This document shows, one piece after another, positions 32,935 through 40,043 of a stretch of 41,155 nt of DNA. Both the position numbers and the translations under genes were made by a program. How positions within the stretch are numbered: position 1 is the stretch's first letter; each line of letters opens with the position of its first letter. Under the pieces are notes generated by a model. It worked only from the letters and a program-made list of their open reading frames with translations. It did not search any database and was not told the DNA's origin. Origin of the DNA: a virus; the IMG/VR virus record IMGVR_UViG_3300032224_000484, positions 1-41,155 of that record; one strand, written 5' to 3'.

Positions 32935-32940
32935 TTGTTA
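32929..32940 (-). repeat. TAACA-NN-TGTTA element 11
   Basis: TAACAAATGTTA on the minus strand: TAA stops the 85-residue gene, ATG starts the zinc-ribbon gene. Confidence 0.85.
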
Positions 32941-33195
32941 TCCCTCCCTTGATTCTTGGTTTGCCCACTCGATGAACGTTTCGGCATCGGTGTGGTGCAC
33001 TATGCGCACTTGGTCTTCCAAGTGTTGGGCGATGGTATTGAGTACCACGTGAAGTGCAGTTGTGACAGCGGCAGGGTTGTCGGATGCCTTGGCGATGTCG
33101 TATGCGTAAGAGATGGATTCCTTGATGGATTCCTTGGTTGCGAACAGTGGGCTGTACAAACCCTGTGCAAGTGCAATGATTTCTTTATCTAACAT
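32938..33195 (-). CDS. Small helical hypothetical protein
   Basis: 85 residues from the ATG at 33195 (AAAGG ribosome binding site); the longer frame upstream would run through the promoter leader and is not used. MLDKEIIALAQGLYSPLFAT, then helices SISYAYDIAKASDN and ALHVVLNTIAQHLEDQ. First gene of the segment driven by the promoter at 33.28 kb. Function unknown. Confidence 0.7.
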   Translation of the reverse strand: MLDKEIIALAQGLYSPLFATKESIKESISYAYDIAKASDNPAAVTTALHVVLNTIAQHLEDQVRIVHHTDAETFIEWANQESREG

Positions 33196-33214
33196 GACTA
33201 ACCTTTCTGATTTA

Positions 33215-33226
33215 TAACAAATGTTA
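33215..33226 (+). repeat. TAACA-NN-TGTTA element 12
   Basis: In the leader of the 85-residue gene, 50 bp downstream of the -10 box. Within ATAACAAATGTTAT. Confidence 0.87.
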
Positions 33227-33276
33227 TGTTTTGGGACTTTGGCAAGGCTTGTTTTGTTTTTTCCCCACCAGCTTAT

Positions 33277-33305
33277 ATTATACCACAAAGTAATGATATT
33301 GTCAA
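33277..33305 (-). promoter_or_regulatory. Consensus sigma70 promoter for the array from 33195 leftward
   Basis: Minus strand TTGACA (33300-33305), 17-bp spacer, TATAAT (33277-33282), extended -10 TGG. Both hexamers match consensus exactly. It is a near copy of the promoter at 33.6 kb, including upstream CACTGCC and downstream GGAAAAAACAAAA. Confidence 0.93.
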
Positions 33306-33321
33306 GTTTTCTGGGCAGTGT

Positions 33322-33525
33322 TCAATTGAACAGGTTCTCGAAGTATTGGTCAATGATGACAGTGTCCTCGAAGTTGTTGGTGTCGGCTTGCAGTTGGTCT
33401 GCATCATGGTCTTGAAACCACAGGTCATCGCCTGTTGTGTTGCAGGTAACTTTGTAGCCCCAACCATTGCCGTAGCTTTGGATGGTGTACTTACCGTCGT
33501 CGGTGTCGAACTCGTTTGTAATCAT
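33322..33525 (-). CDS. Small acidic hypothetical protein, own promoter
   Basis: 67 residues from the ATG at 33525 (AAAGG ribosome binding site): MITNEFDTDDGKYTIQSYGN, then GWGYKVTC...DDLWFQDHDA and an acidic, aromatic end ENLFN. Beta-rich and very acidic overall, a profile shared with DNA-mimic proteins and small anti-host factors, but that is only a resemblance. Served by a perfect-consensus promoter with repeat element 13 in its leader. The stop lies in the 12-bp palindrome GTTCAATTGAAC. Confidence 0.7.
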   Translation of the reverse strand: MITNEFDTDDGKYTIQSYGNGWGYKVTCNTTGDDLWFQDHDADQLQADTNNFEDTVIIDQYFENLFN

Positions 33526-33545
33526 GATTTACCTTTCATTGTTTA

Positions 33546-33557
33546 TAACAAATGTTA
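33546..33557 (+). repeat. TAACA-NN-TGTTA element 13
   Basis: In the leader of the 67-residue gene, 40 bp downstream of the -10 box. Confidence 0.87.
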
Positions 33558-33597
33558 TGTTTTGATGCGGGTTTTTGTTTTTTCCTCATCAACTTAT

Positions 33598-33626
33598 ATT
33601 ATACCACAAAGTTAAAGAGTTGTCAA
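33598..33626 (-). promoter_or_regulatory. Consensus sigma70 promoter for the 67-residue gene
   Basis: Minus strand TTGACA (33621-33626), 17-bp spacer, TATAAT (33598-33603), extended -10 TGG. Perfect match to consensus. It shares the CTTTGTGGTATAATATAAG core with the promoter at 33.28 kb. Confidence 0.93.
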
Positions 33627-33966
33627 GTTTTTAGGCAGTGGGATGTTACGAAAGTGATGTTATGAAAATGGGGAAAGTTATGTTATTTTTGGGTAAACGT
33701 AACGGAAAACATAACAAAAGAAAGTCAACAACGGCGGGGCTTAGCGGAGAGTTTTTTATGTAATGTTATAATGTAATGACTTTTTAGATATATATACAGA
33801 CCCCAACTTTACAATGTCAAGTTCTGAGTATGTGTGATGTTATGCACTTGCTGTGTTGCTCGTTCTGGCAGGTTTTCATTATACACGTATAACATTATAA
33901 CATATAACAATGCTTTAAAATCAACAACTTGCGTGTGATACGATATAACATTACCCTCCAAAACAT

Positions 33967-33978
33967 AACATTTGTTAC
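33967..33978 (-). repeat. TAACA-NN-TGTTA element 14
   Basis: In the noncoding hub, just before the first 24-bp direct repeat. Confidence 0.85.
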
Positions 33979-33985
33979 GCTCGGG

Positions 33986-34009
33986 GCTACCCCCGCGCAG
34001 AGAACTGGT
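33986..34009 (+). repeat. 24-bp direct repeat, copy A
   Basis: Begins GGCTACCCCCGC and ends AGAGAACTGG; 23 of 24 bases match copy B at 34064. GC-rich island in an AT-rich region. Confidence 0.85.
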
Positions 34010-34063
34010 CTAGTTTAAAAAATCGCCTAGCGTTTGCGCCTTGCGGTTTGCCCTGCTCGTTGT

Positions 34064-34087
34064 GGCTACCCCCGCACAGAGAACTGG
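34064..34087 (+). repeat. 24-bp direct repeat, copy B
   Basis: Second copy, 78 bp from the first start to start. One base differs (A for G at position 13). Confidence 0.85.
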
Positions 34088-34124
34088 CATTGCTAAAATA
34101 ATCGGGCAAACAAAAAGCTATTCA

Positions 34125-34136
34125 TAACAAATGTTA
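34125..34136 (+). repeat. TAACA-NN-TGTTA element 15
   Basis: Between the hub and the tandem terminators that end the 173-residue gene. Confidence 0.85.
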
Positions 34137-34161
34137 TAAATAGCTGAGAATGAGTAGACGC

Positions 34162-34185
34162 AAAAAAGCCCGCATGAAGCGGGCT
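34162..34185 (-). terminator. Intrinsic terminator, second of a tandem pair
   Basis: AGCCCGC / GCGGGCT stem (34167-34173, 34179-34185), 5-base loop, then a T6 run on the minus strand (A-run 34162-34167). Confidence 0.88.
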
Positions 34186-34197
34186 TGACACAAAAAG

Positions 34198-34223
34198 AAA
34201 AAAGGGCAGGGTTTCCCCTGCCC
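34198..34223 (-). terminator. Intrinsic terminator, first of a tandem pair
   Basis: GGGCAGGG / CCCTGCCC stem (34204-34211, 34216-34223), 4-base loop, T6 run on the minus strand. It starts 7 bp after the stop of the 173-residue gene. Confidence 0.9.
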
Positions 34224-34230
34224 TGCCTGA

Positions 34231-34752
34231 TTAACCTAATTCATCGATATTGCCGCCGAGAATTGCATAAGCGGTCATCAATTCACCTTTGATTTCAGAT
34301 GACTTGCACTCTGTACCCGCTTCCTCAGCCTTGAATATGCGGTTGATGAGGGTTTTCAATTCAGCGAGGGTTTTCGCATCAATGTCAGTTGTGCCACCTG
34401 ATACCTTGTTACCCGCTGTCTCGTACCCGCTCGCTTCTTTCACACGTTGCCAATAGACATTGATTGTGGCTTCGCCGAATCCCTCAGCCTTGAACGCTTC
34501 AACGAATAACTTACGCTCATCGCTGATACCCGCTTTCAGCTTACCCTTAAGTTCGTACCACTTAGATGTTACGTTACCCTCGTTATCGACTAAGTCGAAC
34601 GCTGAGCATAAGCCAGTAGCGTAAGCCTTAAGTACTTGCCCCGTTTTCTTGGCTGACTTAACTAAGTCGTTGCGCAATTCATACAAAGGGATAACAGGGG
34701 CGATGCCTACTTGAGTCACGATAGCTTGATTCACTTGAGACAATGTATTCAT
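34231..34752 (-). CDS. Hypothetical protein in an isolated transcription unit
   Basis: 173 residues, MNTLSQVNQAIVTQVGIAPV at the start, AAAGG ribosome binding site. Mostly helical: LRNDLVKSAKKTGQVLKAYA, then DERKLFVEAFKAEGFGEATI and NVYWQRVKEASGY, which could form a DNA-binding helix pair. It has its own strong promoter, repeat elements 16 and 17 on either side of that promoter, and two tandem terminators behind it. Such isolation fits an early regulator or host-takeover protein, and it is my leading positional candidate for the protein that binds the repeats. Function is inference. Confidence 0.75.
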   Translation of the reverse strand: MNTLSQVNQAIVTQVGIAPVIPLYELRNDLVKSAKKTGQVLKAYATGLCSAFDLVDNEGNVTSKWYELKGKLKAGISDERKLFVEAFKAEGFGEATINVYWQRVKEASGYETAGNKVSGGTTDIDAKTLAELKTLINRIFKAEEAGTECKSSEIKGELMTAYAILGGNIDELG

Positions 34753-34786
34753 TTTCTAACCTTTCAAAATTTACTAACAAGGAACA

Positions 34787-34798
34787 TAACATTTGTTA
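34787..34798 (-). repeat. TAACA-NN-TGTTA element 16
   Basis: In the leader of the 173-residue gene, 33 bp downstream of the -10 box. Confidence 0.87.
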
Positions 34799-34831
34799 TG
34801 TATGCAACCGATTCTTCGTTTGCATGGGTAT

Positions 34832-34860
34832 ATTATACCACAATATAATAGGAAATTCAA
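34832..34860 (-). promoter_or_regulatory. Sigma70 promoter of the 173-residue gene
   Basis: Minus strand TTGAAT (34855-34860), 17-bp spacer, TATAAT (34832-34837), extended -10 TGG. The TTGTGGTATAATATA core is shared with the promoters at 33.28 and 33.6 kb. Confidence 0.87.
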
Positions 34861-34901
34861 ATCTAGCGTAAAGAATAATTCTATGTATATGGGGCATGGC
34901 A

Positions 34902-34913
34902 TAACGATTGTTA
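34902..34913. repeat. TAACA-NN-TGTTA element 17 (variant)
   Basis: TAACGATTGTTA, one mismatch in the left arm. It lies upstream of the promoter at 34.83 kb, between the leftward and rightward gene blocks. Confidence 0.75.
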
Positions 34914-35219
34914 TGGGGTGAAATCACGTCAACCCCACCCCCCAAAAAATAGGAAAAGGGGAGGTGCGCGCATTACACTCTGTGCAGCACACCCGATACC
35001 AACATCCATACTTTATTTAACACCGTGGTACTTTTCCCCCATTCTGTACTTCCAATTTTCACTACCCCATTTATTTTTACTTAACCCCCCTCCCCCCTTA
35101 CCTTTTTTGAATTACGACCTAAACGAGCCTTTTCCAGAAACACCCCCCGTCACTTTTTATTTTGGGTTCCCATTGCCCCCTATATATTTTTCTGTTACAG
35201 TCCGGCCACTCCCATTCAC
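34914..35219. other. C/T-rich intergenic region before the terminase genes
   Basis: About 300 bp without a credible gene. Long C-runs and pyrimidine tracts (for example near 34931-34947 and 35085-35110) dominate the plus strand. No convincing sigma70 promoter for the late genes is seen; only TATATA at 35181-35186 with no good -35. A TGGGGT/ACCCCA inverted repeat lies at 34914-34937. Position just ahead of TerS suits a packaging recognition site, but this is inference. Confidence 0.5.
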
Positions 35220-35828
35220 ATGGTGCTTATGATTCAACTTGAACCTACGTCGGAACACCCTGTTCCTTTCGATCTGTCTGATGAGCAGCCAAAAACTCAT
35301 ACGGATAGCGTAGCTGTCGCTGTAAATACAGTTGACTTAATTAACAGCCTTGGCCCTAGCATAGATTTCAACAGTGACGACCTGCACAAAGCTGCGGATC
35401 TTCTAACCGGTGCAGCAAAACCAAACGTACCAAAGACAATGACAAAGTCTGCTGAAGCAGCCGCAGCCCACCATTTAGTAAAACAGTTTGACTTCCAAGC
35501 GTTTTCGGATGCACTGCAAGCCAGAAATTTCATAACAAATAAACTTGTCCTCCTTGCCGACAGCGGCGACCCAAAGATTGAATTGAAGGCACTGGAGTTG
35601 CTGGGCAAGCACTCGGACATCGGCCTCTTTACCGAACGCAGCGAGATTACTGTTCACCATACAACATCTGCCTCACTTGAGAACTCTATTAAAGAAAGAG
35701 TAAAACGCCTACTCAATACAGATGTAACAGACATCACTCCCCTTGACGACTTGGATGCGCAGTTGGGGAAACCGGTAGAAAAAACCGAAGAGCCAGAACC
35801 AGAACAAAAAGAAGAAATAAATGAGTGA
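35220..35828 (+). CDS. terS: Terminase small subunit
   Basis: 202 residues. The core FDFQAFSDALQARNFITNKL followed by DPKIELKALELLGKHSDIGL and FTERSEITVHHTTS is what I recognise as the phage small terminase of this lineage; the C-terminus is a charged Glu/Pro tail. It would recognise phage DNA and load the large subunit. Two in-frame starts (35220, 35229) exist, neither with a clear ribosome binding site, so the exact N-terminus is unsure. It overlaps TerL by 8 bp, which strongly supports the assignment. Confidence 0.82.
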   Translation: MVLMIQLEPTSEHPVPFDLSDEQPKTHTDSVAVAVNTVDLINSLGPSIDFNSDDLHKAADLLTGAAKPNVPKTMTKSAEAAAAHHLVKQFDFQAFSDALQARNFITNKLVLLADSGDPKIELKALELLGKHSDIGLFTERSEITVHHTTSASLENSIKERVKRLLNTDVTDITPLDDLDAQLGKPVEKTEEPEPEQKEEINE

Positions 35829-37344
35829 GATCACACTCAAGGACATCGAAGCCCTAATAAACTCAGGAAAACTGAGCGAGACGGACTTACGGGTACTAGA
35901 GGCTCAGCTAACTAAATTAGAGAAGCTCAAAGATCGTGAGCTTAGCCAAACTCGGTTCATAAAGTTCGTGGAAAGGGTCTGGCCAACCTTTATTTCAGGT
36001 AGGCACCACAAGAGAATGGCCGAAGCATTTGAAAGGGTAGCAAATGGAACATGTAAACGCCTTATTATTAACATGCCTCCTCGTCATACCAAGTCTGAAT
36101 TTGCTTCTTATCTGCTTCCAGCTTGGTTTTTGGGCAAATATCCGGGCAAAAAAGTCATTCAAGCGTCCCACACAGCCGAATTAGCGGTTGGTTTTGGTCG
36201 AAAAGTGCGAAATTTGGTGGATTCCGAGGTTTATCACGAGATTTTTCCCGAATTAAGCCTGCAAAGTGACTCAAAAGCGGCTGGCCGGTGGAACACCAGC
36301 AAGGGCGGTGACTATTTTGCGATTGGTGTGGGCGGTGCGGTGACCGGTAAGGGCGCGGACGTACTAATAATAGATGACCCACACTCAGAACAAGAGGCGG
36401 CTATGGCCGCAAGCAACCCAGAAGTGTACGACAAAGTTATAGAATGGTATACATCAGGGCCACGACAGCGTTTGCAGCCGGGCGGGTCGATTGTGATCGT
36501 GATGACACGCTGGTCTCAGCGAGATTTGACTGGCCAAGTGCTAAAAGCAGCGGCTCAGCGCTCTGGCGAGGACTGGGAAGTGATTGAGTTTCCTGCAATC
36601 CTACCTTCGGGAAACCCCCTATGGCCAGAGTTTTGGTCAATGGAGGAACTTGAAGCGCTAAGAAATGAACTACCCAACTCCAAATGGCAAGCGCAATACC
36701 AGCAGAATCCTGTAGGTAACGAGAGTGCGATTGTCAAGCGTGACTGGTGGCAGATATGGGAGCCTGACCGCCCACCGGCCTGTGATTACATCCTTCAGAC
36801 ATGGGACACGGCGTTTGAGAAAAACAACCGGGCCGACTACTCTGCTGGGACGACGTGGGGAATATTTAAGAATGATGAGGACTACGGCAACTCAAACATC
36901 ATCCTGCTCAATACATATAAGAAGCGGGTTGAGTATCCAGACTTGAAACGTGATGTGTTGAAAGAGTACAACATGTACGAGCCGGATGGGGTACTTATAG
37001 AGAAGAAGGCGTCAGGAGCGCCGTTGATCTATGACTTAAGAGCAATGGGCATACCTGTGCAGGAGTTCACTCCCGGAAAAGGGCAGGACAAGATTGCCCG
37101 TCTTAACGCAGTCTCAGACATAATCGCGTCTGGGAAAGTATGGGTGCCAAACACTAGGTGGGCTGAAGAATTGGTAGATGAGATTGCAGAATTTCCTTCA
37201 GGCGAACACGATGACTTGGTGGATGCAACAACTCTGGCACTCATGAGATTTAGACAAGGTGGGTTCTTGCGCTTACCCAGCGACGAGCCTGAAGACATTC
37301 GATATTTCAAAGGTCACCGCCGAGAGCGGTACTACACAGTTTAA
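35821..37344 (+). CDS. terL: Terminase large subunit
   Basis: 507 residues. ATPase: Walker A MPPRHTKS (85-92), Walker B VLIIDD (181-186), coupling-type MTRW. Nuclease (RNase H-like): D329 in TWDTAFE, E394 in LIEKKASG and D464/D465/D468 in EHDDLVDAT. This matches the Terminase_6-type packaging motor that cuts concatemeric DNA and pumps it through the portal encoded next. It is the most reliable marker gene of the window for placing the phage. Confidence 0.96.
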   Translation: MSEITLKDIEALINSGKLSETDLRVLEAQLTKLEKLKDRELSQTRFIKFVERVWPTFISGRHHKRMAEAFERVANGTCKRLIINMPPRHTKSEFASYLLPAWFLGKYPGKKVIQASHTAELAVGFGRKVRNLVDSEVYHEIFPELSLQSDSKAAGRWNTSKGGDYFAIGVGGAVTGKGADVLIIDDPHSEQEAAMAASNPEVYDKVIEWYTSGPRQRLQPGGSIVIVMTRWSQRDLTGQVLKAAAQRSGEDWEVIEFPAILPSGNPLWPEFWSMEELEALRNELPNSKWQAQYQQNPVGNESAIVKRDWWQIWEPDRPPACDYILQTWDTAFEKNNRADYSAGTTWGIFKNDEDYGNSNIILLNTYKKRVEYPDLKRDVLKEYNMYEPDGVLIEKKASGAPLIYDLRAMGIPVQEFTPGKGQDKIARLNAVSDIIASGKVWVPNTRWAEELVDEIAEFPSGEHDDLVDATTLALMRFRQGGFLRLPSDEPEDIRYFKGHRRERYYTV

Positions 37345-37353
37345 GGACACAAA

Positions 37354-39852
37354 ATGGCAACAAGTTCAATGGACAAAGGTCTGTACGCAGCCCCTCAAGG
37401 CATCTCCGCATTAGCTGGCCAACCTGACATGGAGATCGAGATTGAAGATCCTGAGTCAGTAAGCCTACATATGGGCGACATTGATATTGAGTTAGCACCC
37501 CAAAAAGAAACAGCCAAAGACTTTGATGCCAACTTAGCGGACTACATGGACGATCAAGATTTGGATGGGCTTGGCGAAGAGTTGATTGGAGACTTTGGTA
37601 AAGACGTAATGGATCGCAAAGACTGGATCAAAACCTACGTTGATGGCCTGAAACTGTTAGGTTTGCAGTATGAAGAACGCACAGAGCCGTGGCAAGGTGC
37701 TTGTGGCGTGTTTCACCCTATGCTGACAGAGTCAGTAGTTAGGTTCCAGTCAGAAGCCATGATGGAGACATTCCCAGCAATGGGGCCTGTCAAGACACAA
37801 ATAGTAGGCGCAGTTGATCTATTACGTGAAGAAGCTGCCGCTCGCGTGCGCGAGGACATGAACTATCAGTTGACTGAGGTGATGGTCGAGTACCGCCCAG
37901 AGCACGAGAAGATGTTGTGGTCACTACCACTAGCGGGTTCAGCGTTCAAGAAGGTGTACTTTGACCCAAGCAAAGGTCGCCAAGTAGCTGTGTTCATTCC
38001 AGCCGAGGACATCGTCGTACCGTATGGTGCGAGTAATCTAGAGTCAGCGGAGCGTGTTACACACGTGATGCGCAAGACCGAGAACGAGGTCAAGAAGCTG
38101 ATTGAAGCTGGGTTCTACAGTGATGTGGACTTAGGTGAGCCAACGCATGAGTTAGACGACATTGAGAAGCAGAAGGCTGAAGAGCAAGGCATGTCAGCCC
38201 TGAATGATGATCGCTTCCGTATACTTGAGATGCACGTAGACTTAGACTTGCCCGGCTATGAGCACAAGGACAAGAAAGGTAAGGTCACTGGGATCGCACT
38301 GCCGTACGTGGTGACTGTTGAGAAAGGCACACGCAAAATCTTAGCCATCAGAAGGAATTGGTACGAAGATGATGAACTCCATACAAAGCGCCAGCACTTC
38401 GTCCACTACCAATACATCCCCGGTTTTGGATTTTACGGTTACGGTCTTATCCACCTTATCGGGGGATATGCAAAATCGGCTACGATGCTCATCAGGCAAT
38501 TGGTTGACGCAGGAACGCTTAGCAACCTGCCGGGCGGCCTCAAGTCCCGTGGTTTACGTATCAAGGGTGATGACACTCCCATTCAACCCGGAGAGTTTAG
38601 AGACGTAGATGTCCCTTCCGGAAGTATCCGCGACAACATCTTACCGTTACCGTACAAAGAACCAAGTCAGGTTCTGTTTGCGTTGTTCCAAAACATTGTG
38701 CAAGAAGGCCGTGCATTTGCCTCATCAGGTGATATGAACGTGTCTGATATGAGTACCAACGCACCGGTGGGTACTACGCTGGCTCTGCTTGAGCGCACAT
38801 TGAAAGTGATGACGGCTGTTCAAGCCCGACTGCACTACACGATGAAGCAAGAGTTCCGCTTGCTCAAAATCATCATCGCCGACTACACACCCGAGGAGTA
38901 TGACTACGAGCCGGAAGACGCGGGTCGCAAGGCTAAAAAGTCAGACTATGACTCTACCGACGTGATCCCAGTCAGTGATCCAAATGCAGCGACGATGGCA
39001 CAGAAGATCGTGCAGTATCAAGCTGTTCTACAACTCGCACAGTCAGCACCTCAGCTCTATAACCTCCCCTTGCTGCACCGCCAGATGATTGAGGTGTTGG
39101 GTATTAAGAACGCCAGCAAGCTAGTGCCGGTGGAGGATGACCAAGTGCCAACCGACCCAGTGCAGGAGAACCAGAACCTGCTCATCATGAAACCGGTCAA
39201 GGCGTTCATTGAGCAGAATCACGAGGCGCATATTCAAGCGCACATGGCAGCAATCCAGAATCCCAAGATTCAACAGTTGATGCAGATGAACCCACAAGCT
39301 CAAGCGATCATGGCAGCAGCTATGGCGCACATCAACGAGCACATTGCGTTCGAGTATCGCAAGCAAGTGGAGATGGCCATCGGTACACCGTTGCCTACAG
39401 AAGAACAGAACAAACAGGTTCCTCCAGAGTTGGCAGACAAGATAGCTATGCTGACCGCCCAAGCGTCGCAACAGTTGACTCAGCAAGCTCAACAACAAGC
39501 ACAGGCTCAGCAAGCTCAGCAAAAGATGCAAGATCCAATTGTTCAAATGCAGATGCAAGAACTCCAACTAAAACAACAAGACTTGCAGTTGAAGCAGCAA
39601 AAACAAGCTGCCGATGCAGCAGCTAAGGCAGATCAGTTGGAAATCGAAAAGTCCCGTATTGATGCACAGATGCAGATCGCCGCTATGCAAGTTGGAGCAC
39701 AAGCTGCGGCTAAGCGAGACCAGCTCAATAAACAAATGGAAGCTGATGGAGTCCGTATGGGCATCGACGCTGCCAAGCACCGTGCTCAGATGGCGGTGCA
39801 GATGGCGCAACGTGCATCACAACAGAATAGACCAAAGAAGGAAACTAAATGA
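37354..39852 (+). CDS. Portal protein (large type)
   Basis: 832 residues, directly after TerL with an AAGGA ribosome binding site. The N-terminal part has DRKDWIKTYVDGLKLLGLQY and TEPWQGACGVFHPMLTESVV, a signature I associate with the ~700-800-residue portals of P22-like podoviruses. The C-terminal ~150 residues are a Gln/Ala-rich coiled coil (QQLTQQAQQQAQAQQAQQKM and after), likely the long barrel of such portals. Twelve copies would form the DNA entry channel. Order TerS-TerL-portal is canonical. Confidence 0.9.
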   Translation: MATSSMDKGLYAAPQGISALAGQPDMEIEIEDPESVSLHMGDIDIELAPQKETAKDFDANLADYMDDQDLDGLGEELIGDFGKDVMDRKDWIKTYVDGLKLLGLQYEERTEPWQGACGVFHPMLTESVVRFQSEAMMETFPAMGPVKTQIVGAVDLLREEAAARVREDMNYQLTEVMVEYRPEHEKMLWSLPLAGSAFKKVYFDPSKGRQVAVFIPAEDIVVPYGASNLESAERVTHVMRKTENEVKKLIEAGFYSDVDLGEPTHELDDIEKQKAEEQGMSALNDDRFRILEMHVDLDLPGYEHKDKKGKVTGIALPYVVTVEKGTRKILAIRRNWYEDDELHTKRQHFVHYQYIPGFGFYGYGLIHLIGGYAKSATMLIRQLVDAGTLSNLPGGLKSRGLRIKGDDTPIQPGEFRDVDVPSGSIRDNILPLPYKEPSQVLFALFQNIVQEGRAFASSGDMNVSDMSTNAPVGTTLALLERTLKVMTAVQARLHYTMKQEFRLLKIIIADYTPEEYDYEPEDAGRKAKKSDYDSTDVIPVSDPNAATMAQKIVQYQAVLQLAQSAPQLYNLPLLHRQMIEVLGIKNASKLVPVEDDQVPTDPVQENQNLLIMKPVKAFIEQNHEAHIQAHMAAIQNPKIQQLMQMNPQAQAIMAAAMAHINEHIAFEYRKQVEMAIGTPLPTEEQNKQVPPELADKIAMLTAQASQQLTQQAQQQAQAQQAQQKMQDPIVQMQMQELQLKQQDLQLKQQKQAADAAAKADQLEIEKSRIDAQMQIAAMQVGAQAAAKRDQLNKQMEADGVRMGIDAAKHRAQMAVQMAQRASQQNRPKKETK

Positions 39853-40043
39853 ACCATCAGGCGTTCCCGTATCTCCTAAAAGAAATTGCCAAGCTACGTG
39901 AAGATCAGGCTGTTTTCTTGACTGGCGGCGGTGCAAAAGATTTTGCCGAATATCGGCATGTTTGCGGGGTCATCCGAGGTCTGACCCATGCAGATCAACT
40001 TGTCAGAGACCTTGTGCAAAAAATGGAGTTTGAAGATGAGTGA
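39849..40043 (+). CDS. Small head-gene-cluster protein
   Basis: 64 residues: MNHQAFPYLLKEIAKLREDQ, GGGAKDFAEYRHVCGVIRGL, then LVQKMEFEDE. ATGA overlap with the portal and 8-bp overlap with the next gene. The 'GGAKD-AEYRH-CGVIRGL' motif is one I associate with a small phage protein next to portals. Helical; function unknown, possibly a head-assembly accessory. Confidence 0.75.
   Translation: MNHQAFPYLLKEIAKLREDQAVFLTGGGAKDFAEYRHVCGVIRGLTHADQLVRDLVQKMEFEDE

Larger units (their letters stand above)
33627..34161. other. Noncoding hub with half-sites and direct repeats
   Basis: No credible gene. The AT-rich part (33640-33980) is dense in ATAACA/TGTTAT half-sites and contains repeat elements 14 and, further on, 15. 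A weak minus-strand promoter (TTGACA 33815-33820, 18 bp, TATATA 33791-33796) is possible. A 24-bp direct repeat (33986-34009 and 34064-34087, one mismatch) and an 8-bp inverted repeat (GTTTGCCC 34046-34053, GGGCAAAC 34104-34111) follow. A short CGGGG/CCCCG hairpin lies in the first direct repeat. This could be a replication origin, a regulator-binding hub or a small RNA; the sequence alone does not decide. Confidence 0.6.

Noticed and set aside
33662-33763. Short ATG frame of 33 codons in the noncoding hub
   Set aside because: No ribosome binding site, basic low-complexity product, overlaps half-site-rich regulatory DNA.
33791-33820. Third promoter of the hub (TTGACA with TATATA, 18-bp spacer)
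   Set aside because: The -35 is good, but -10 and spacing are off consensus and no gene lies directly behind it; mentioned only as possible.
23599-34913. The 12-bp repeats as a CRISPR array
   Set aside because: Unit is too short, spacing ranges from about 90 bp to over 1.7 kb, and spacers are coding genes.
23599-34913. The 12-bp repeats as RNA hairpins or plain ribosome binding sites
   Set aside because: A 5-bp AU-rich stem with a 2-base loop is unstable, and separate GGAG-type ribosome binding sites exist beside most copies; a dimeric protein site explains the symmetry better.
34918-35232. Open frame of ~104 codons on plus before terS
   Set aside because: Proline/leucine/phenylalanine-rich product is a direct consequence of C/T-rich DNA; no ribosome binding site and no protein-like pattern.
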